Positions 53,301-63,569 of a DNA stretch of 64,000 nucleotides are shown here, piece by piece. The stretch spans positions 1 through 64,000 of the forward strand of contig JAJRXK010000018.1 of assembly GCA_024276305.1 (NCBI GenBank). The letters run 5' to 3'. The position numbers were made by a program, and so were the translations under genes. How positions within the stretch are numbered: the stretch's first letter is position 1; each line of letters opens with the position of its first letter. The notes under the pieces are model-generated. The model was given only the letters and a program-made list of their open reading frames with translations, ran no database searches and had not been told where the DNA came from. The DNA is from Candidatus Krumholzibacteriota bacterium. Its GTDB lineage: Bacteria > Krumholzibacteriota > Krumholzibacteriia > JAJRXK01.

Positions 53301-53619
53301 GGTGAATCCGGGCGGCGCGGTTCCCGCTCCGCAGGCTCGAGGACGCCTCTCGGTCGAACCGAATCTCCCCAACCCCTTCAACCCCACCACCACCATCCGA
53401 TTCGATGCCCCCCCTCGGGGAGAGGTGAGAGTCCGGATCTACAACCTCCGCGGCGAGCTCGTGCGCGATCTCCTGAACGGATCGGTCGAGGCCGGAAAGC
53501 ATCGTGTGGTCTGGGACGGAACCGATACCAGTGGCAATTCCGTGGCGAGCGGAGTCTATGTCTACGAGGTGGAGGGTTTCGGAGATCGAGTCACCAAGAA
53601 GATGGCTCTGGTCAAGTAG
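50350..53619 (+). CDS. Large secreted protein with FlgD-like/T9SS-type C-terminal tail
   Basis: A 1,089-residue protein: signal peptide (IPSVLLAGILSLFVATGSFAKA), a jelly-roll-like segment with an aromatic/Asp-rich pattern (YHHDTEPGYDFFHVEF, then AAQIDNVRVSF near residue 270) and a second similar one, then a long region I do not recognise. The last 90 residues form the FlgD-like tail (PNLPNPFNPTTTIRFDAP, IYNLRGELVRDL, SGVYVYEVEG). Binding and M6-type proteases carry such jelly-rolls, but no catalytic motif is visible. AGGAGG lies 11 bases before the ATG. Probably a surface or secreted protein using the PorU/PorV route; its job is unknown. Confidence 0.8.
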   Translation: MKSTRGLAIPSVLLAGILSLFVATGSFAKAVVQPTPSSPDRPNLAEYDSSLLLHGGPAGRFAKAVADSFNLYGGVKSDGTNDRRPEGQFEDPLLAPQSQGWFGVDRTENPTFWHPSTFNASTLPPGAGNTAMFSGVEAGTPGYLTAPGYGNNWNDVLQWEALTNPTIFTQVRLQFDYHHDTEPGYDFFHVEFDSAGTWVSMLTIDSSNRDSTGAFVPQVFDQSVTFTPLMYTGPQLAGIRLRIRITSDSAWSDEDGLFPTDGAAQIDNVRVSFNGVLVTTNGDDGVATFEDTGSGPDTEGWTPVSAVFAGDFAKVIPQLRDIDPCRQNLSPQIGFVDDGTPPSNSSISTGGTISPNWNYGVRGGWVVNFNGGLSFGGVELNNEFWSPEIAWNDTTTTLDDGLVGGAFLRFSVWQHLPFDNGMFWTWAVRSEVGGTWSNWQNRNFVYYGGGVPNYANVQTDVTDLLIPNPDHVQIALGVIDLAQEFLVAGDDATPAPTFDNVSFWRYNKTGPAFNAEVINLFQDSFPNGGSIDAVGNPAGLSVRLDMARDVSSGVMNVAGDSIVVDVTPSIPGTSLAGLPVMKWILDANPLFDSVRSIPPGATNLGPGPKGWTRWMGTVTGDSARTSAGAVVANKYFFDAPNDGPPNPNAALQHVEPAMFFPGDRFRYFIEAVDDLGNASILPADTTGFMGSGDYNRVFTVKALPSIVDDGAGGTQQPPVLVVNDFGHRGGEGAFLTAFHQNGLFEDTDFDVYTVQGPSSLVSNGIGSAGVHGANAQQLGGYRILMYLAGNLSTGLISDGSNANGHDKSSDVQTLTQWHGLPGDRFAVHFGDDLCSFLAGGGGNTSTYLATILSVNLVDNDVRNDIEGQAASLVQPTGAAGGLFAQEFIAFGGCLGINQFDNVLPLAPAVATHKFVSNSTLLPLAPAASVWHQRIQNIAGVDYQRVDLTFPYGFHYIFGPIAKGAVGSSTSTIVLAEILNAFGQAVNPGGAVPAPQARGRLSVEPNLPNPFNPTTTIRFDAPPRGEVRVRIYNLRGELVRDLLNGSVEAGKHRVVWDGTDTSGNSVASGVYVYEVEGFGDRVTKKMALVK

Positions 53620-53646
53620 CCAATAGAGCCCTGCAACGGAAGCCCC

Positions 53647-53674
53647 GGCCCCGCCATCTCCCGACGGCGGGGCC
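53647..53674 (+). terminator. Rho-independent-type hairpin after the large T9SS-type gene
   Basis: Perfect 9-bp inverted repeat, GGCCCCGCC (53647-53655) and GGCGGGGCC (53666-53674), with a 10-base loop and then ATTTCCTT. It lies 27 bases past the stop at 53619. The T-tract is short, so it may work with Rho or as an RNA end. Confidence 0.65.
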
Positions 53675-53684
53675 ATTTCCTTCC

Positions 53685-53704
53685 CGCCGGCTTCGAAGCC
53701 GGCG
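53685..53704. terminator. 20-bp perfect palindrome between convergent genes
   Basis: CGCCGGCTTCGAAGCCGGCG is fully self-complementary. It sits 8 bases beyond the stop of the minus-strand MauE-thioredoxin gene and after the hairpin at 53647. A bidirectional transcription stop is the likely role; no T-tract follows on either strand. Confidence 0.45.
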
Positions 53705-53712
53705 AAAGGCCT

Positions 53713-54732
53713 TCACTGACGACGCGCGCGAATCGTGGATCCGAAGGGAGATGAAGGCTGCTCCGGGGCCTGATCCGCAGGCCCGGAGAACGGGGCCTGC
53801 GTTCGGTAGTCATAGCCGCCGGCCTCGGCCAACTCCCTCAGACTCGGCACGAATCCGGACCAGGTATCGCTCACCTGTCCTCCTTGCACCCAGATCGCAG
53901 CCGGGTACATGGTGGTCAGCTTCTCGAAGCGATCCAGGTCCAGCACGTGGATCGGATAAGTCGGCTGGAAGGCTTCCCGGAATTGTCCCAGGGATGCCGG
54001 GTCGGAGAAGGTCACTCCGTGGACCGTCACCCCCTCCAGGCGGCGATGCATCAGCTCCACGCCTCCGGCGAATGCCCAACAGTGGTCGCAATCCGCCGAG
54101 AAGAGAAAGAGAAGCTGGTCGCCGCGACTGAGGTCGAGCGGAGGATCGGCCTGCGACAGCGAAGCGAGGGCTTCGGCCGGAACTTCGAGCTTCTCGTCCG
54201 CCGGAAGCATGGGGTTGCCCGAGAGAAAGAGAACTCCCCCCAGAAGGAAGGCCGACCATCCGGTGACCGTGGTCACCCGATGACCGCTGGGGATCAGATC
54301 TTCACCCCAGGCCAGACTCAACCCCACGAAGAGGAGCAGCAGCATGTCGACGAAGAGTTCGACCGTCGGAGGCATCTGGACGACCTCGCCGAAACACCCA
54401 CAATCGCTCAGCCCGTTTCGAATGGCGTAGACGATCATCGCCACGAAGAGTAGGACCAGCGGCAGCGAGACCTTGGTGGCCCACCTCCGTCCCACCCCCA
54501 ACACCAGCATGACTCCCAGGGCCAATTCCAGCGCGGTCATTCCTGTCCCCGCGGGAAGCACCCAATGGCCCCCCAGAATCCCGTAGTCGGCAATCGAAGA
54601 CAGAAAGGCCCTCGGGGCCAAGATCTTGGTGCCCGCCGAGAAGATGAACACGGCACCCAGACAGATCGCACTGACCAGGCCGATGGCGCGGCGGCCCGGA
54701 CTCGGCGAGGAGAATTCTGCAGTCGAGTTCAT
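53713..54732 (-). CDS. MauE/DoxX-like membrane protein fused to a thioredoxin-like domain
   Basis: A 339-residue fusion. Residues about 20-150 form four membrane helices with the DoxX/MauE signature (FIFSAGTKILAPRAF, GLSDCGCFGE with two Cys). After another helix a thioredoxin-like domain holds LFLFSADCDHCWAF (CxxC). MauE/DoxX proteins pass electrons or help mature disulfide proteins, and the Cys pairs here suggest periplasmic thiol-disulfide exchange. ATG 54732 follows gagaggaa; the longer frame is not supported. It is divergent from the ornithine aminotransferase across 150 bases. Confidence 0.82.
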   Translation of the reverse strand: MNSTAEFSSPSPGRRAIGLVSAICLGAVFIFSAGTKILAPRAFLSSIADYGILGGHWVLPAGTGMTALELALGVMLVLGVGRRWATKVSLPLVLLFVAMIVYAIRNGLSDCGCFGEVVQMPPTVELFVDMLLLLFVGLSLAWGEDLIPSGHRVTTVTGWSAFLLGGVLFLSGNPMLPADEKLEVPAEALASLSQADPPLDLSRGDQLLFLFSADCDHCWAFAGGVELMHRRLEGVTVHGVTFSDPASLGQFREAFQPTYPIHVLDLDRFEKLTTMYPAAIWVQGGQVSDTWSGFVPSLRELAEAGGYDYRTQAPFSGPADQAPEQPSSPFGSTIRARRQ

Positions 54733-54882
54733 CGCATTCCTCTCGAAACGAGGGAGAAGGGCTCTAGTCGTCTTGACCATGCAATCATATACTGGACCCG
54801 ACGTCGGGCAAGATCACAGTCCCGGTGCATCGGCGCCATCTGAAACCGACTCCGACGCGACCCCTGCATGATAGGTGACACC

Positions 54883-56103
54883 ATGGCGAAGACCGCAAGC
54901 CTGAGCAGCCCAGAGATCATCGAACTCACCGAGAAGGTGAGCGCCCACAACTACCACCCGCTTCCGGTGGTCCTCTGCGAGGCCGAAGGAGTATGGTGCC
55001 ATGATCCCGAGGGCAAGCGCTACCTCGACTTCCTCTCGGCCTATTCCGCTGTGAACCAAGGTCACCGGCACCCCCATATCATCGGCGCGCTCAAGGACCA
55101 AGCCGACCGCCTCACCTTGACCAGCCGCGCCTTCCACAACGATCGGATGGCAGGGTTCCTCGAACATCTGTGCAATTACACAGGCTTTACGCGGGCTCTG
55201 CCGATGAACACCGGCGCCGAAGCGGTCGAAACCGCCCTCAAGATGGCCCGCTTGTGGGGCCACAAGGTCAAGGGAGTCCCCGACGGTCAGCAACGAATCA
55301 TCTGCTGCGAAGAGAACTTCCACGGACGCACGATTGCCATCATCTCCTTCTCCACCGATCCCGAGGCGCGGGACGGCTTCGGGCCCTTCGCCGAAGGTTT
55401 CGATGTCGTGGCCTATGACGATGCGGCCGCCATCGAGGCTGCCATCACCGACGACACGGTCGCGGTCCTGCTCGAGCCCATCCAGGGTGAGGCCGGAGTA
55501 CGGGTTCCCGGCGAGGGATACTTGCGAGCCGTCCGCGAGATCTGCACTCGCCACCAGGTGCTCATGATCGCGGACGAGGTGCAGACCGGATTCTGTCGTA
55601 CCGGCCGCCCCTTCGCCTGCGACCACGAGGAAGTGCGCCCGGATGCCATGTGCTTGGGCAAGGCCCTGGGCGGCGGAGTCTTCCCCGTATCCGCAGTGGT
55701 GGCGAACGAGGAGGTCATGGGAGTGTTCACCCCGGGATCCCATGGGTCCACCTTCGGCGGGAATCCCCTCGCGGCGGCGGTTGCCGACGCCGCGCTCGAT
55801 GTCCTCGAGGACGAGAAGCTCGACCAGCGCGCGGATCGACTCGGACGCCTCCTCCGTGAGGAGCTTCGCAAGATCGAGTGTTCCCGCATCGTCGAGATCC
55901 GAGGGAAGGGCCTGCTCAACGCCGTGGTCTTCGACGAAGGCTTCGAGGCCTGGGACACCTGTCTCGAGCTCAAGGAGCAGGGCCTGCTCGCGAAGCAAAC
56001 CCACGGCAACATCATTCGCTTCGCTCCCCCTCTCGTCATCACCGACGAGGAGCTGGACCAGGCGATCGGCATCATCCGCAAGGTCTTCGAGTCCATCGAC
56101 TGA
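54883..56103 (+). CDS. rocD: Ornithine--oxo-acid transaminase
   Basis: A 406-residue class III aminotransferase. The ornithine-type start LSAYSAVNQGHRHP, the MNTGAEAVETALKMARLWG block, EENFHGRTIAIIS, ADEVQTGFCRTG and the PLP lysine in LGKALGGG (Lys260) are all present, with STFGGNPLAAAVA closing the site. It converts ornithine and 2-oxoglutarate to glutamate semialdehyde and glutamate. ATG 54883 has AGGTG 6 bases upstream; the ATG at 54868 has none. Glutamate made here could be oxidised by the large dehydrogenase. Confidence 0.95.
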   Translation: MAKTASLSSPEIIELTEKVSAHNYHPLPVVLCEAEGVWCHDPEGKRYLDFLSAYSAVNQGHRHPHIIGALKDQADRLTLTSRAFHNDRMAGFLEHLCNYTGFTRALPMNTGAEAVETALKMARLWGHKVKGVPDGQQRIICCEENFHGRTIAIISFSTDPEARDGFGPFAEGFDVVAYDDAAAIEAAITDDTVAVLLEPIQGEAGVRVPGEGYLRAVREICTRHQVLMIADEVQTGFCRTGRPFACDHEEVRPDAMCLGKALGGGVFPVSAVVANEEVMGVFTPGSHGSTFGGNPLAAAVADAALDVLEDEKLDQRADRLGRLLREELRKIECSRIVEIRGKGLLNAVVFDEGFEAWDTCLELKEQGLLAKQTHGNIIRFAPPLVITDEELDQAIGIIRKVFESID

Positions 56104-56136
56104 TCGCGGAATCCCCCCCCTGGATCGGACGCTCTC

Positions 56137-57087
56137 ATGCGCACCAAGATCCCGATGCTCGCGGCCGGCGCACTCACGGTGGCCGCGTTGCTGACCACCT
56201 CCGGCATCGGTCTCTCCCGGGCCCAGAACGACCCAGAGGCGGTCACCATCGATCGGACCCCTCTCGGTCCCGGAATCGACATGCTCACCGGCCAAGGGGG
56301 CAATTTGGCCGTCTGTTCGGGTGCGGACGGGATCTTTCTCGTCGACGATCAATTCGCTCCGCTGAGCGTGAAGATTCTCGCGGCGATTCACGAGATCCAA
56401 GAGGCTCCGCTGCGCTTCGTGCTCAACACCCATTGGCATGGCGACCACACCGGCGGCAACGCGAATCTGGCCGGCGAGGGAGCGGTGATCGTGGCTCAGG
56501 ACAACGTGCGACACCGCATGTCGACCGAGCAGATCAGCACGATCTGGGACCGGACCACGCCGCCTTCTCCGCCGAATGCCCTGCCGATCCTGACTTTCTC
56601 GGCCGAGGTGACCTTTCACATCAACGGGCAGACCATCGAGGTCTTCCACCTGCCTCACGCCCATACCGACGGAGATGCCATCGTCCACTTCGTCGAGGCC
56701 GATGTCTTCCACACCGGTGACATCTTCTTCAACGGCCTCTACCCCTTCGTGGACACCGACAGCGGCGGCAGTCTCGCGGGAGTGCTGGCGGCGGTCGACC
56801 TGCTCTTGGAACGATCCTCCGCCACCACGAAGTTCATCCCCGGCCACGGTCCCCTGGCCGCTCGCACCGATCTCGTCGCCTACCGGGACATGCTCCGCAC
56901 CGTGGAGTCGCGGCTCGCCGCCGCCCGAGCCAAGGGTCAGACCTTCGAAGAATTCCTCTCCACCCATCCGACCGAGGAATACGACGACCACTGGGGTCAG
57001 GCATGGTTGGATGGCAGGAAATTCTTGGAGATTCTCTACACCGGCAGTGACCCCGAGGCCGACCACCACCACGATCCTCGGCCCTAG
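56137..57087 (+). CDS. Periplasmic metallo-beta-lactamase-fold hydrolase
   Basis: A 316-residue protein with a signal peptide (LAAGALTVAALLTTSGIGLSRAQ) and a complete MBL zinc set: HWHGDHTGGN, HAHTDGD, FHTGDIFF and IPGHGP. The layout resembles subclass B-like and quinoprotein-relay hydrolases, not a proven beta-lactamase. The C-terminus is His-rich (DHHHDPRP), perhaps a metal reserve. It is 33 bases after rocD and probably co-transcribed. Confidence 0.9.
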   Translation: MRTKIPMLAAGALTVAALLTTSGIGLSRAQNDPEAVTIDRTPLGPGIDMLTGQGGNLAVCSGADGIFLVDDQFAPLSVKILAAIHEIQEAPLRFVLNTHWHGDHTGGNANLAGEGAVIVAQDNVRHRMSTEQISTIWDRTTPPSPPNALPILTFSAEVTFHINGQTIEVFHLPHAHTDGDAIVHFVEADVFHTGDIFFNGLYPFVDTDSGGSLAGVLAAVDLLLERSSATTKFIPGHGPLAARTDLVAYRDMLRTVESRLAAARAKGQTFEEFLSTHPTEEYDDHWGQAWLDGRKFLEILYTGSDPEADHHHDPRP

Positions 57088-57133
57088 GCCTCGGGTTCTG
57101 GGGTGGGAAGAGCTCTCGGTCGGCGCACGACCT

Positions 57134-57997
57134 TCAACTGAACCTCTCGCCCACTTCGTCGATGCGGAGCTGGGTTCGGTACATCAGCTTCTCCAGGCCG
57201 GGTCGATCCAGCCCCAGAGCGGCCAATGGTTCCTCGAATTCTGCGTCGGCGGGCGGAGGCGAAGACGCCCCGAAGCCCAGGCCATTGGCCACGAGGTCGG
57301 CCAGATGCACGACCCAGGGAACGATCTCCAGCGCCTCTCCCGCGGCGGAACCCGCCTCGGGACGATGGTGATGTTCGATGCCCGCGACGATCGCCCGGGG
57401 GAGCTTCCAATGTCGAGCAACGACCCCACCGAGCTCGGCGTGGTCCACGTCGAGAAGCTCCTGCTCCGCCTCCGACAGCGACGCCCCGCTCTCGGCTCTC
57501 GCTCGGTGAAGAAGCGCCACCACCTCGGGGCGGAGATAGCGCGCCAGCACCAGTTTTCCCACGTCGTGAAGAAGCGCGGCGGTGAAGGACTCCGGCGGTA
57601 CCTGCGCCTGACAGATCCCCCCGAGCGACTCCGCGGCCAGCGCGGTGGCCACCGAGTGCTGCCAGAGCTGCCCCTCCTCGAGGCCATATCCTTCCAGCCC
57701 CTCCATCATCCTACCCCGAATCCCGGCCGCGACGGCGATGGACAGGACGCTCCCGGTCCCGATTCGCATCACCGCCGCATTCACCGTCGCGATCTCCGAC
57801 CTCGCGCCGCTGGCGGCCGAATTCGCAATGCGCAACAGCTTCACGGTGAGCGCGGAATCGAGGGAAATGGCTTCCACGATCGCGTTCATGTCGGAATTGG
57901 GATTGGCCACCAACGAGGCCAGTCGGGTGGAGGTCGCCGGCAGCGGTTCCAACTCCTGCGCCTGGACCAGGAGTTCGTCGTGATCGAGTACTTCCAT
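57134..57997 (-). CDS. HDOD-domain signalling protein
   Basis: A 287-residue protein made of an HDOD domain: LPATSTRLASLVANPNSDMNAIVEAISLD at the start, LLRIANSAASG, then LLHDVGKLVLARYL and GIEHHHRPE. HDOD is an HD-like fold used in signalling and stress responses. The HD remnant LLHDVGK keeps H and D, so residual phosphohydrolase activity is possible. No partner is adjacent. ATG 57997 follows GAGGGGGG; the frame to 58054 is not supported. Confidence 0.88.
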   Translation of the reverse strand: MEVLDHDELLVQAQELEPLPATSTRLASLVANPNSDMNAIVEAISLDSALTVKLLRIANSAASGARSEIATVNAAVMRIGTGSVLSIAVAAGIRGRMMEGLEGYGLEEGQLWQHSVATALAAESLGGICQAQVPPESFTAALLHDVGKLVLARYLRPEVVALLHRARAESGASLSEAEQELLDVDHAELGGVVARHWKLPRAIVAGIEHHHRPEAGSAAGEALEIVPWVVHLADLVANGLGFGASSPPPADAEFEEPLAALGLDRPGLEKLMYRTQLRIDEVGERFS

Positions 57998-58459
57998 GCT
58001 TCGTTGCCCCCCTCGCGCAGACTTCACCGCCCGGAAGGCTGCCGGGCGCGTCACGGCAGGGGTATCGGCCCAGCGGGTCCGAAAATGAAGGGAGAAATCG
58101 AGGGAATGGAGTCCACATCGGAACTACATCTCTAAGGCACGGTCGGGCAACCGATTAGCCGCGGATGGGGGCGGAATTAGTGCAAATGCATGATGGCGAT
58201 CCCAGCGTGAGCCTTGAGATGGCCGGAATTGCAGTTTGGCATCACAGATTCGTATGGCTATTCTCTCCGGCGGCGACGGACGAGAAGAGAGCCGCCCGAC
58301 CCGGGACCCGAGTCCTGACCGCGGAACCGGAAGTTCTTCTGCAACTCCCGGCTTCGTTCTCAGACCCGACCGCGCCGCATTTCGCCGCCCCCTGGATTCC
58401 CACGCCCTCCTCAGGGCCCAGGGGCCATTCGACTTCAGCGGATCCGGGAACACACCCGC
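57998..58459. other. Gene-free 462-base region between the HDOD gene and the ACIII operon
   Basis: No credible coding sequence is seen; the short open frames here lack start signals and family features. It should hold the divergent promoters of the HDOD gene and actA, and one candidate promoter is listed separately. The roughly 195-base stretch between that promoter and actA shows no structure I recognise. Confidence 0.6.
58236..58264 (+). promoter_or_regulatory. Candidate sigma70-type promoter for the ACIII operon
   Basis: TTGGCA (58236-58241, five of six to TTGACA), a 17-base spacer, then TATTCT (58259-58264, four of six to TATAAT). It lies 195 bases before the actA start, giving a long leader. 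Found by eye. Confidence 0.45.
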
Positions 58460-59110
58460 ATGGCGCAGCTATTCCACCGCAGCGCGAACGCAGTCGCGCG
58501 CTTCACGATCTTCGGAGGAGTCTTCCTCCTGGCCGGATTGGGCTACGTCGGCTGGATTTTCGCCCATTCGTCCTTCATGACCGGCGAAAACGTCTACCTC
58601 AAGCAGCCCGTGCCCTTCAGCCACGACCACCACACCGCGGGCCTGGGGATCGACTGCCGTTACTGCCACACCTCGGTGGAAGAGTCGAATTTCGCCGGGA
58701 TCCCCCCCGTCGCCACCTGCATGAACTGCCACAACATCATGTGGAAGCGTGAGGACATGCTCGCGCCCATTCGGGAGGCCTACGCGGGCGGCGACGCCAT
58801 TCAGTGGTCTCGGGTGAACGACATGCCCGACTACGTCTACTTCGACCACTCGATTCATGTCCGAAAGGGGATGGGTTGCGAAGTCTGCCACGGACGCGTC
58901 GATCGACAGCCGCTGATCCGTCAAGCCACCTCCATGCAGATGGCCTGGTGTTTGGACTGCCACCGCGATCCGGGGAAGTACATCCGGCCCCGTGAAGAGG
59001 TCTTCACCATGGGTTATCGCCCAACGGAGGATTCCCGAAGCATGGCCGAGCGCCTGTTGAAAGAATACGACGTCAACCCCGGCACCGACTGTGGTGTGTG
59101 CCACCGATGA
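58460..59110 (+). CDS. actA: Alternative complex III subunit A, pentahaem cytochrome c
   Basis: A 216-residue protein with one N-terminal membrane helix (about 14-34) and five CxxCH haem sites: 66-70, 87-91, 140-144, 164-168 and 211-215. This is the ActA arrangement; it takes electrons within ACIII, which oxidises menaquinol or another quinol in place of cytochrome bc1. Several extra His residues (HDHH, FDHSIH) can be axial ligands. The next gene, actB, starts 68 bases on, and the operon order A-B-C-D is typical. The ribosome site before ATG 58460 is weak. Confidence 0.93.
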   Translation: MAQLFHRSANAVARFTIFGGVFLLAGLGYVGWIFAHSSFMTGENVYLKQPVPFSHDHHTAGLGIDCRYCHTSVEESNFAGIPPVATCMNCHNIMWKREDMLAPIREAYAGGDAIQWSRVNDMPDYVYFDHSIHVRKGMGCEVCHGRVDRQPLIRQATSMQMAWCLDCHRDPGKYIRPREEVFTMGYRPTEDSRSMAERLLKEYDVNPGTDCGVCHR

Positions 59111-59178
59111 CCCCTCGACACCAATCGGGTGCCGACGATCCCACCCACCTCGAATCCAAGTCGCATGGAGAGCAGACA

Positions 59179-62175
59179 ATGCCCGAGACTCGTCCGGACC
59201 GTGGACTGAAGGTCGAAGAGGTGCGTGCGCGCCTGGCTCAGCACTCGGGACCCAGGTACTGGCGCAGTCTCGACGAGTTGGCCGCCACCGAAGAGTTCCA
59301 GGACCTTCTGGAGCGAGAGTTCCCGCAGCTCCTCCCGGAGACGGGAAGTGGCTTGAGTCGACGCCGTTTCGTGCAGCTGATGGGCGCCTCCCTGGCCTTG
59401 GCGGGCATCAGTGGTTGCACCATCCAGCCCGACGAGAAGATCGTCCCCTATCTCCGGCAGCCCGAGGGATTGGTCCCCGGCAAACCTCTCTACTTTGCCA
59501 GCGCGACCTCGGTGGGGCCCTATGGCCGAGGAGTCCTGGTGGAGAGCCACACCGGACGTCCCACCAAGATCGAGGGCAATCCCGAGCACCCGAGTAGTCT
59601 CGGCGCCACGGATCTCTTCGACCAGGCCTCGGTTCTCGACCTCTACGATCCCGATCGCAGCAAGACGCCGACCCAGCTGGGGGATCTGCGTTCATGGGAA
59701 CGCTTCAGCGAGGACATTGCGGCCGCGATGCAAGCTCAGAAGCAGCTCCAGGGAGAGGGACTCGCGGTGATCATGGCCAACAGCAGCTCCCCCACGCTGC
59801 GGCACCAGGTCGAACGGCTCCGCAACGACTACCCCAAAGCGAACTTCGTCTTCTACGATGCCGCCGGCAACGACAACCAGCGCGCCGGGTTGCGGATGGC
59901 CTTCGGCCAACCCACCGAGGTCCACTACGACTTGGCCCGGGCCGAGGTGATCCTCGCCTTCGACGCGGATTTCCTCACCGAAGGACCGGGCGCAGTCCGC
60001 TATGCCCGGGATTTCGGTCGTGGGCGTCGGGTGGTCGAGGACTCCGACCGCATGAACCGCCTCTACTGCGTGGAGGCCAGCCCGACGAACACCGGAGTGT
60101 TGGCGGACCACCGCTTCGCCCTCTCTCCCCACGCCGTCCGGGCCTTCGCTCTGAGTGTGGCCAGCGCACTGGGAATCGCCGAAGCGGATGACCAGGACCT
60201 GCCCACGGAGATTCGAGAGCCTGCGCTCCGGGTGGCCAAGGACCTTCGGGCGCACCGGGGTCGCAGTCTGGTGATCGCCGGCGATTCGTGCTCGCCCGAG
60301 ATGCACGCTCTGGTGGCCGGGATCAATGCTTCTCTTCGCAACCTGGGCCGCACCGTGATCCTTCGGGACCCGGTGCTGCTGGGAGAGGAGGATGGCGCGG
60401 AGTCCCTGCGTCGACTCACGGCCGCCATTCACGCCGGGTCGGTGGAGCTCGCCATTCTTGTCGGCGGGAACCCGGCCTACGACGCCCCGGCGGAACTCGA
60501 TTTCGCCGAGGCAATGCTGAAGATCCCCCGGCGCATCCGCGTAGGCCTCTACGAGGACGAAACTTCCCGACTCTGCCAATGGCACATCCCCCTGAGTCAT
60601 CCGCTCGAGTCCTGGGGCGATCTCGTGAGCCACGACGGCACAGTAACCTTGATGCAACCGATCATCGAGCCCCTCTACGGGACCAAATCGGTTTCTGAAG
60701 TCCTCGAATGCCTCCTGGGAGACCCCAATGCGAAGGGTCACGATCTGGTCCAGAACTACTGGCGCCAGCGACAGGGGGGCTCGGGTTTCGAAAAGCGCTG
60801 GCGCCGGTGGGTTCACGACGGATTCATTCCCGACTCTGCCCCTGGACATCAGCCTCGCACTCTCCGACAGAACTCGGTCAAGCTCGCCGCTAGATCTCTC
60901 AGCGAGACGACGCACGATGAGGACGCGCTCACGCTGGTCTTCCGTCCCGATCCCACAGTGGGCGACGGAAATCGCGCCAACAATGGCTGGCTTCAGGAGT
61001 GCCCCAAGCCCCACACCCGGATCACCTGGGACAATGCAGCCCTTCTCTCGCCCCGGACCGCCGAGAAGCTCGCGGTCTCCAGCGAGGAGATGATCCGCAT
61101 CGACGTCGATGGCCGAAGCCTCGAAATCGCCGCTTGGATTCTTCCCGGCCACGCCGACGACACCATCACCCTCCACCTCGGCTACGGACGTCATCACAGT
61201 GGTCGTGTGGGTACCGGCTGTGGCTTCGACGCCTACCGGCTGCGCACTCGAGCCGGACGGTGGGAAGTCGCGGGGGCGCGGGTGGAGGCCCTGGGCAAAC
61301 GGTATCGACTGGCAACGACCCAGCTTCACCAGAACATGGAGGGTCGCGATCTCGTTCGGATGAACAACGTCGACGAGTTCCGGTCTGGTCACCTCCATGC
61401 ACCCCATGAGCACGTCGATACCGAGGCGTCTCTCATGCCCGGATTCGACTACTCGGAAGGTTATCGTTGGGGCATGGCCATCGACCTCAGTACCTGCACG
61501 GGGTGCAACGCCTGTGTGGTGGCGTGTCACGCCGAGAACAATACGTCGATCGTCGGCAAGGACGAAGTCCTCATGGGCCGAGAACTTCACTGGCTCCGCA
61601 TCGACCGCTACTTCGAAGGTGATCTGGACGATCCCCGCACATTCTTGCAGCCGGTCATGTGCCAACACTGCGAACAAGCGCCATGCGAGATCGTCTGCCC
61701 CGTGTCCGCCACCATGCATACGGACGAGGGCATCAATACCATGGCCTACAACCGTTGCGTGGGCACCCGCTACTGTTCGAACAATTGCCCCTACAAGGTC
61801 CGGCGATTCAACTACTACGAATACGCAGATCTCGACACCGAAACCCTTGCTCTGGGACGCAATCCGGATGTCACCGTACGGACGCGCGGGGTGATGGAGA
61901 AGTGCAGCTACTGCATTCAGCGAATCAACCACAAGAAGATCGAGGCCACGGTGCATGACCTCCCTCTCCAAGCGGTGGGACTCCAGAGCGCGTGTCAGCA
62001 GGTCTGCCCCACCGAGGCCATCCAGTTCGGGGATCTCAACGACCCCCAGAGCCGAGTGGCCCAATGGAAGAGCTCGGAGCTGAACTACGGCATCCTCGAG
62101 GAACTCGGGACTCGTCCCCGAACCACCTATCTGACTCGAATCGCCAATCCCAATCCCGAGCTGGAGAGGAGCTAG
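59179..62175 (+). CDS. actB: Alternative complex III subunit B, molybdopterin-like/iron-sulfur fusion
   Basis: A 998-residue fusion. A Tat signal, SRRRFVQLMG (60-69) with LAGISGC (Cys80), allows lipid attachment. Then comes a molybdopterin-oxidoreductase-like part (to about 740) that in ACIII has no cofactor, and an iron-sulfur part (Cys773 to Cys943) with four clusters: CTGCNACVVAC, CQHCEQAPCEIVC, CSNNCPYKV and CSYCIQR with CQQVCP. It passes electrons between ActA and the quinol sites. ATG 59179 has GGAGAG about 7 bases upstream. An ATG at 59107 overlaps the actA stop but has no site. Confidence 0.93.
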   Translation: MPETRPDRGLKVEEVRARLAQHSGPRYWRSLDELAATEEFQDLLEREFPQLLPETGSGLSRRRFVQLMGASLALAGISGCTIQPDEKIVPYLRQPEGLVPGKPLYFASATSVGPYGRGVLVESHTGRPTKIEGNPEHPSSLGATDLFDQASVLDLYDPDRSKTPTQLGDLRSWERFSEDIAAAMQAQKQLQGEGLAVIMANSSSPTLRHQVERLRNDYPKANFVFYDAAGNDNQRAGLRMAFGQPTEVHYDLARAEVILAFDADFLTEGPGAVRYARDFGRGRRVVEDSDRMNRLYCVEASPTNTGVLADHRFALSPHAVRAFALSVASALGIAEADDQDLPTEIREPALRVAKDLRAHRGRSLVIAGDSCSPEMHALVAGINASLRNLGRTVILRDPVLLGEEDGAESLRRLTAAIHAGSVELAILVGGNPAYDAPAELDFAEAMLKIPRRIRVGLYEDETSRLCQWHIPLSHPLESWGDLVSHDGTVTLMQPIIEPLYGTKSVSEVLECLLGDPNAKGHDLVQNYWRQRQGGSGFEKRWRRWVHDGFIPDSAPGHQPRTLRQNSVKLAARSLSETTHDEDALTLVFRPDPTVGDGNRANNGWLQECPKPHTRITWDNAALLSPRTAEKLAVSSEEMIRIDVDGRSLEIAAWILPGHADDTITLHLGYGRHHSGRVGTGCGFDAYRLRTRAGRWEVAGARVEALGKRYRLATTQLHQNMEGRDLVRMNNVDEFRSGHLHAPHEHVDTEASLMPGFDYSEGYRWGMAIDLSTCTGCNACVVACHAENNTSIVGKDEVLMGRELHWLRIDRYFEGDLDDPRTFLQPVMCQHCEQAPCEIVCPVSATMHTDEGINTMAYNRCVGTRYCSNNCPYKVRRFNYYEYADLDTETLALGRNPDVTVRTRGVMEKCSYCIQRINHKKIEATVHDLPLQAVGLQSACQQVCPTEAIQFGDLNDPQSRVAQWKSSELNYGILEELGTRPRTTYLTRIANPNPELERS

Positions 62176-62177
62176 GA

Positions 62178-63568
<1,391 letters not shown>

Positions 63569-63569
<1 letters not shown>

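Noticed and set aside
50317..53676. 1,119-codon minus-strand frame longer than the secreted protein it opposes
   Set aside because: No homology or start signal. The plus strand carries a signal peptide, a Shine-Dalgarno and the conserved FlgD-like tail. The open antisense frame follows from base composition.
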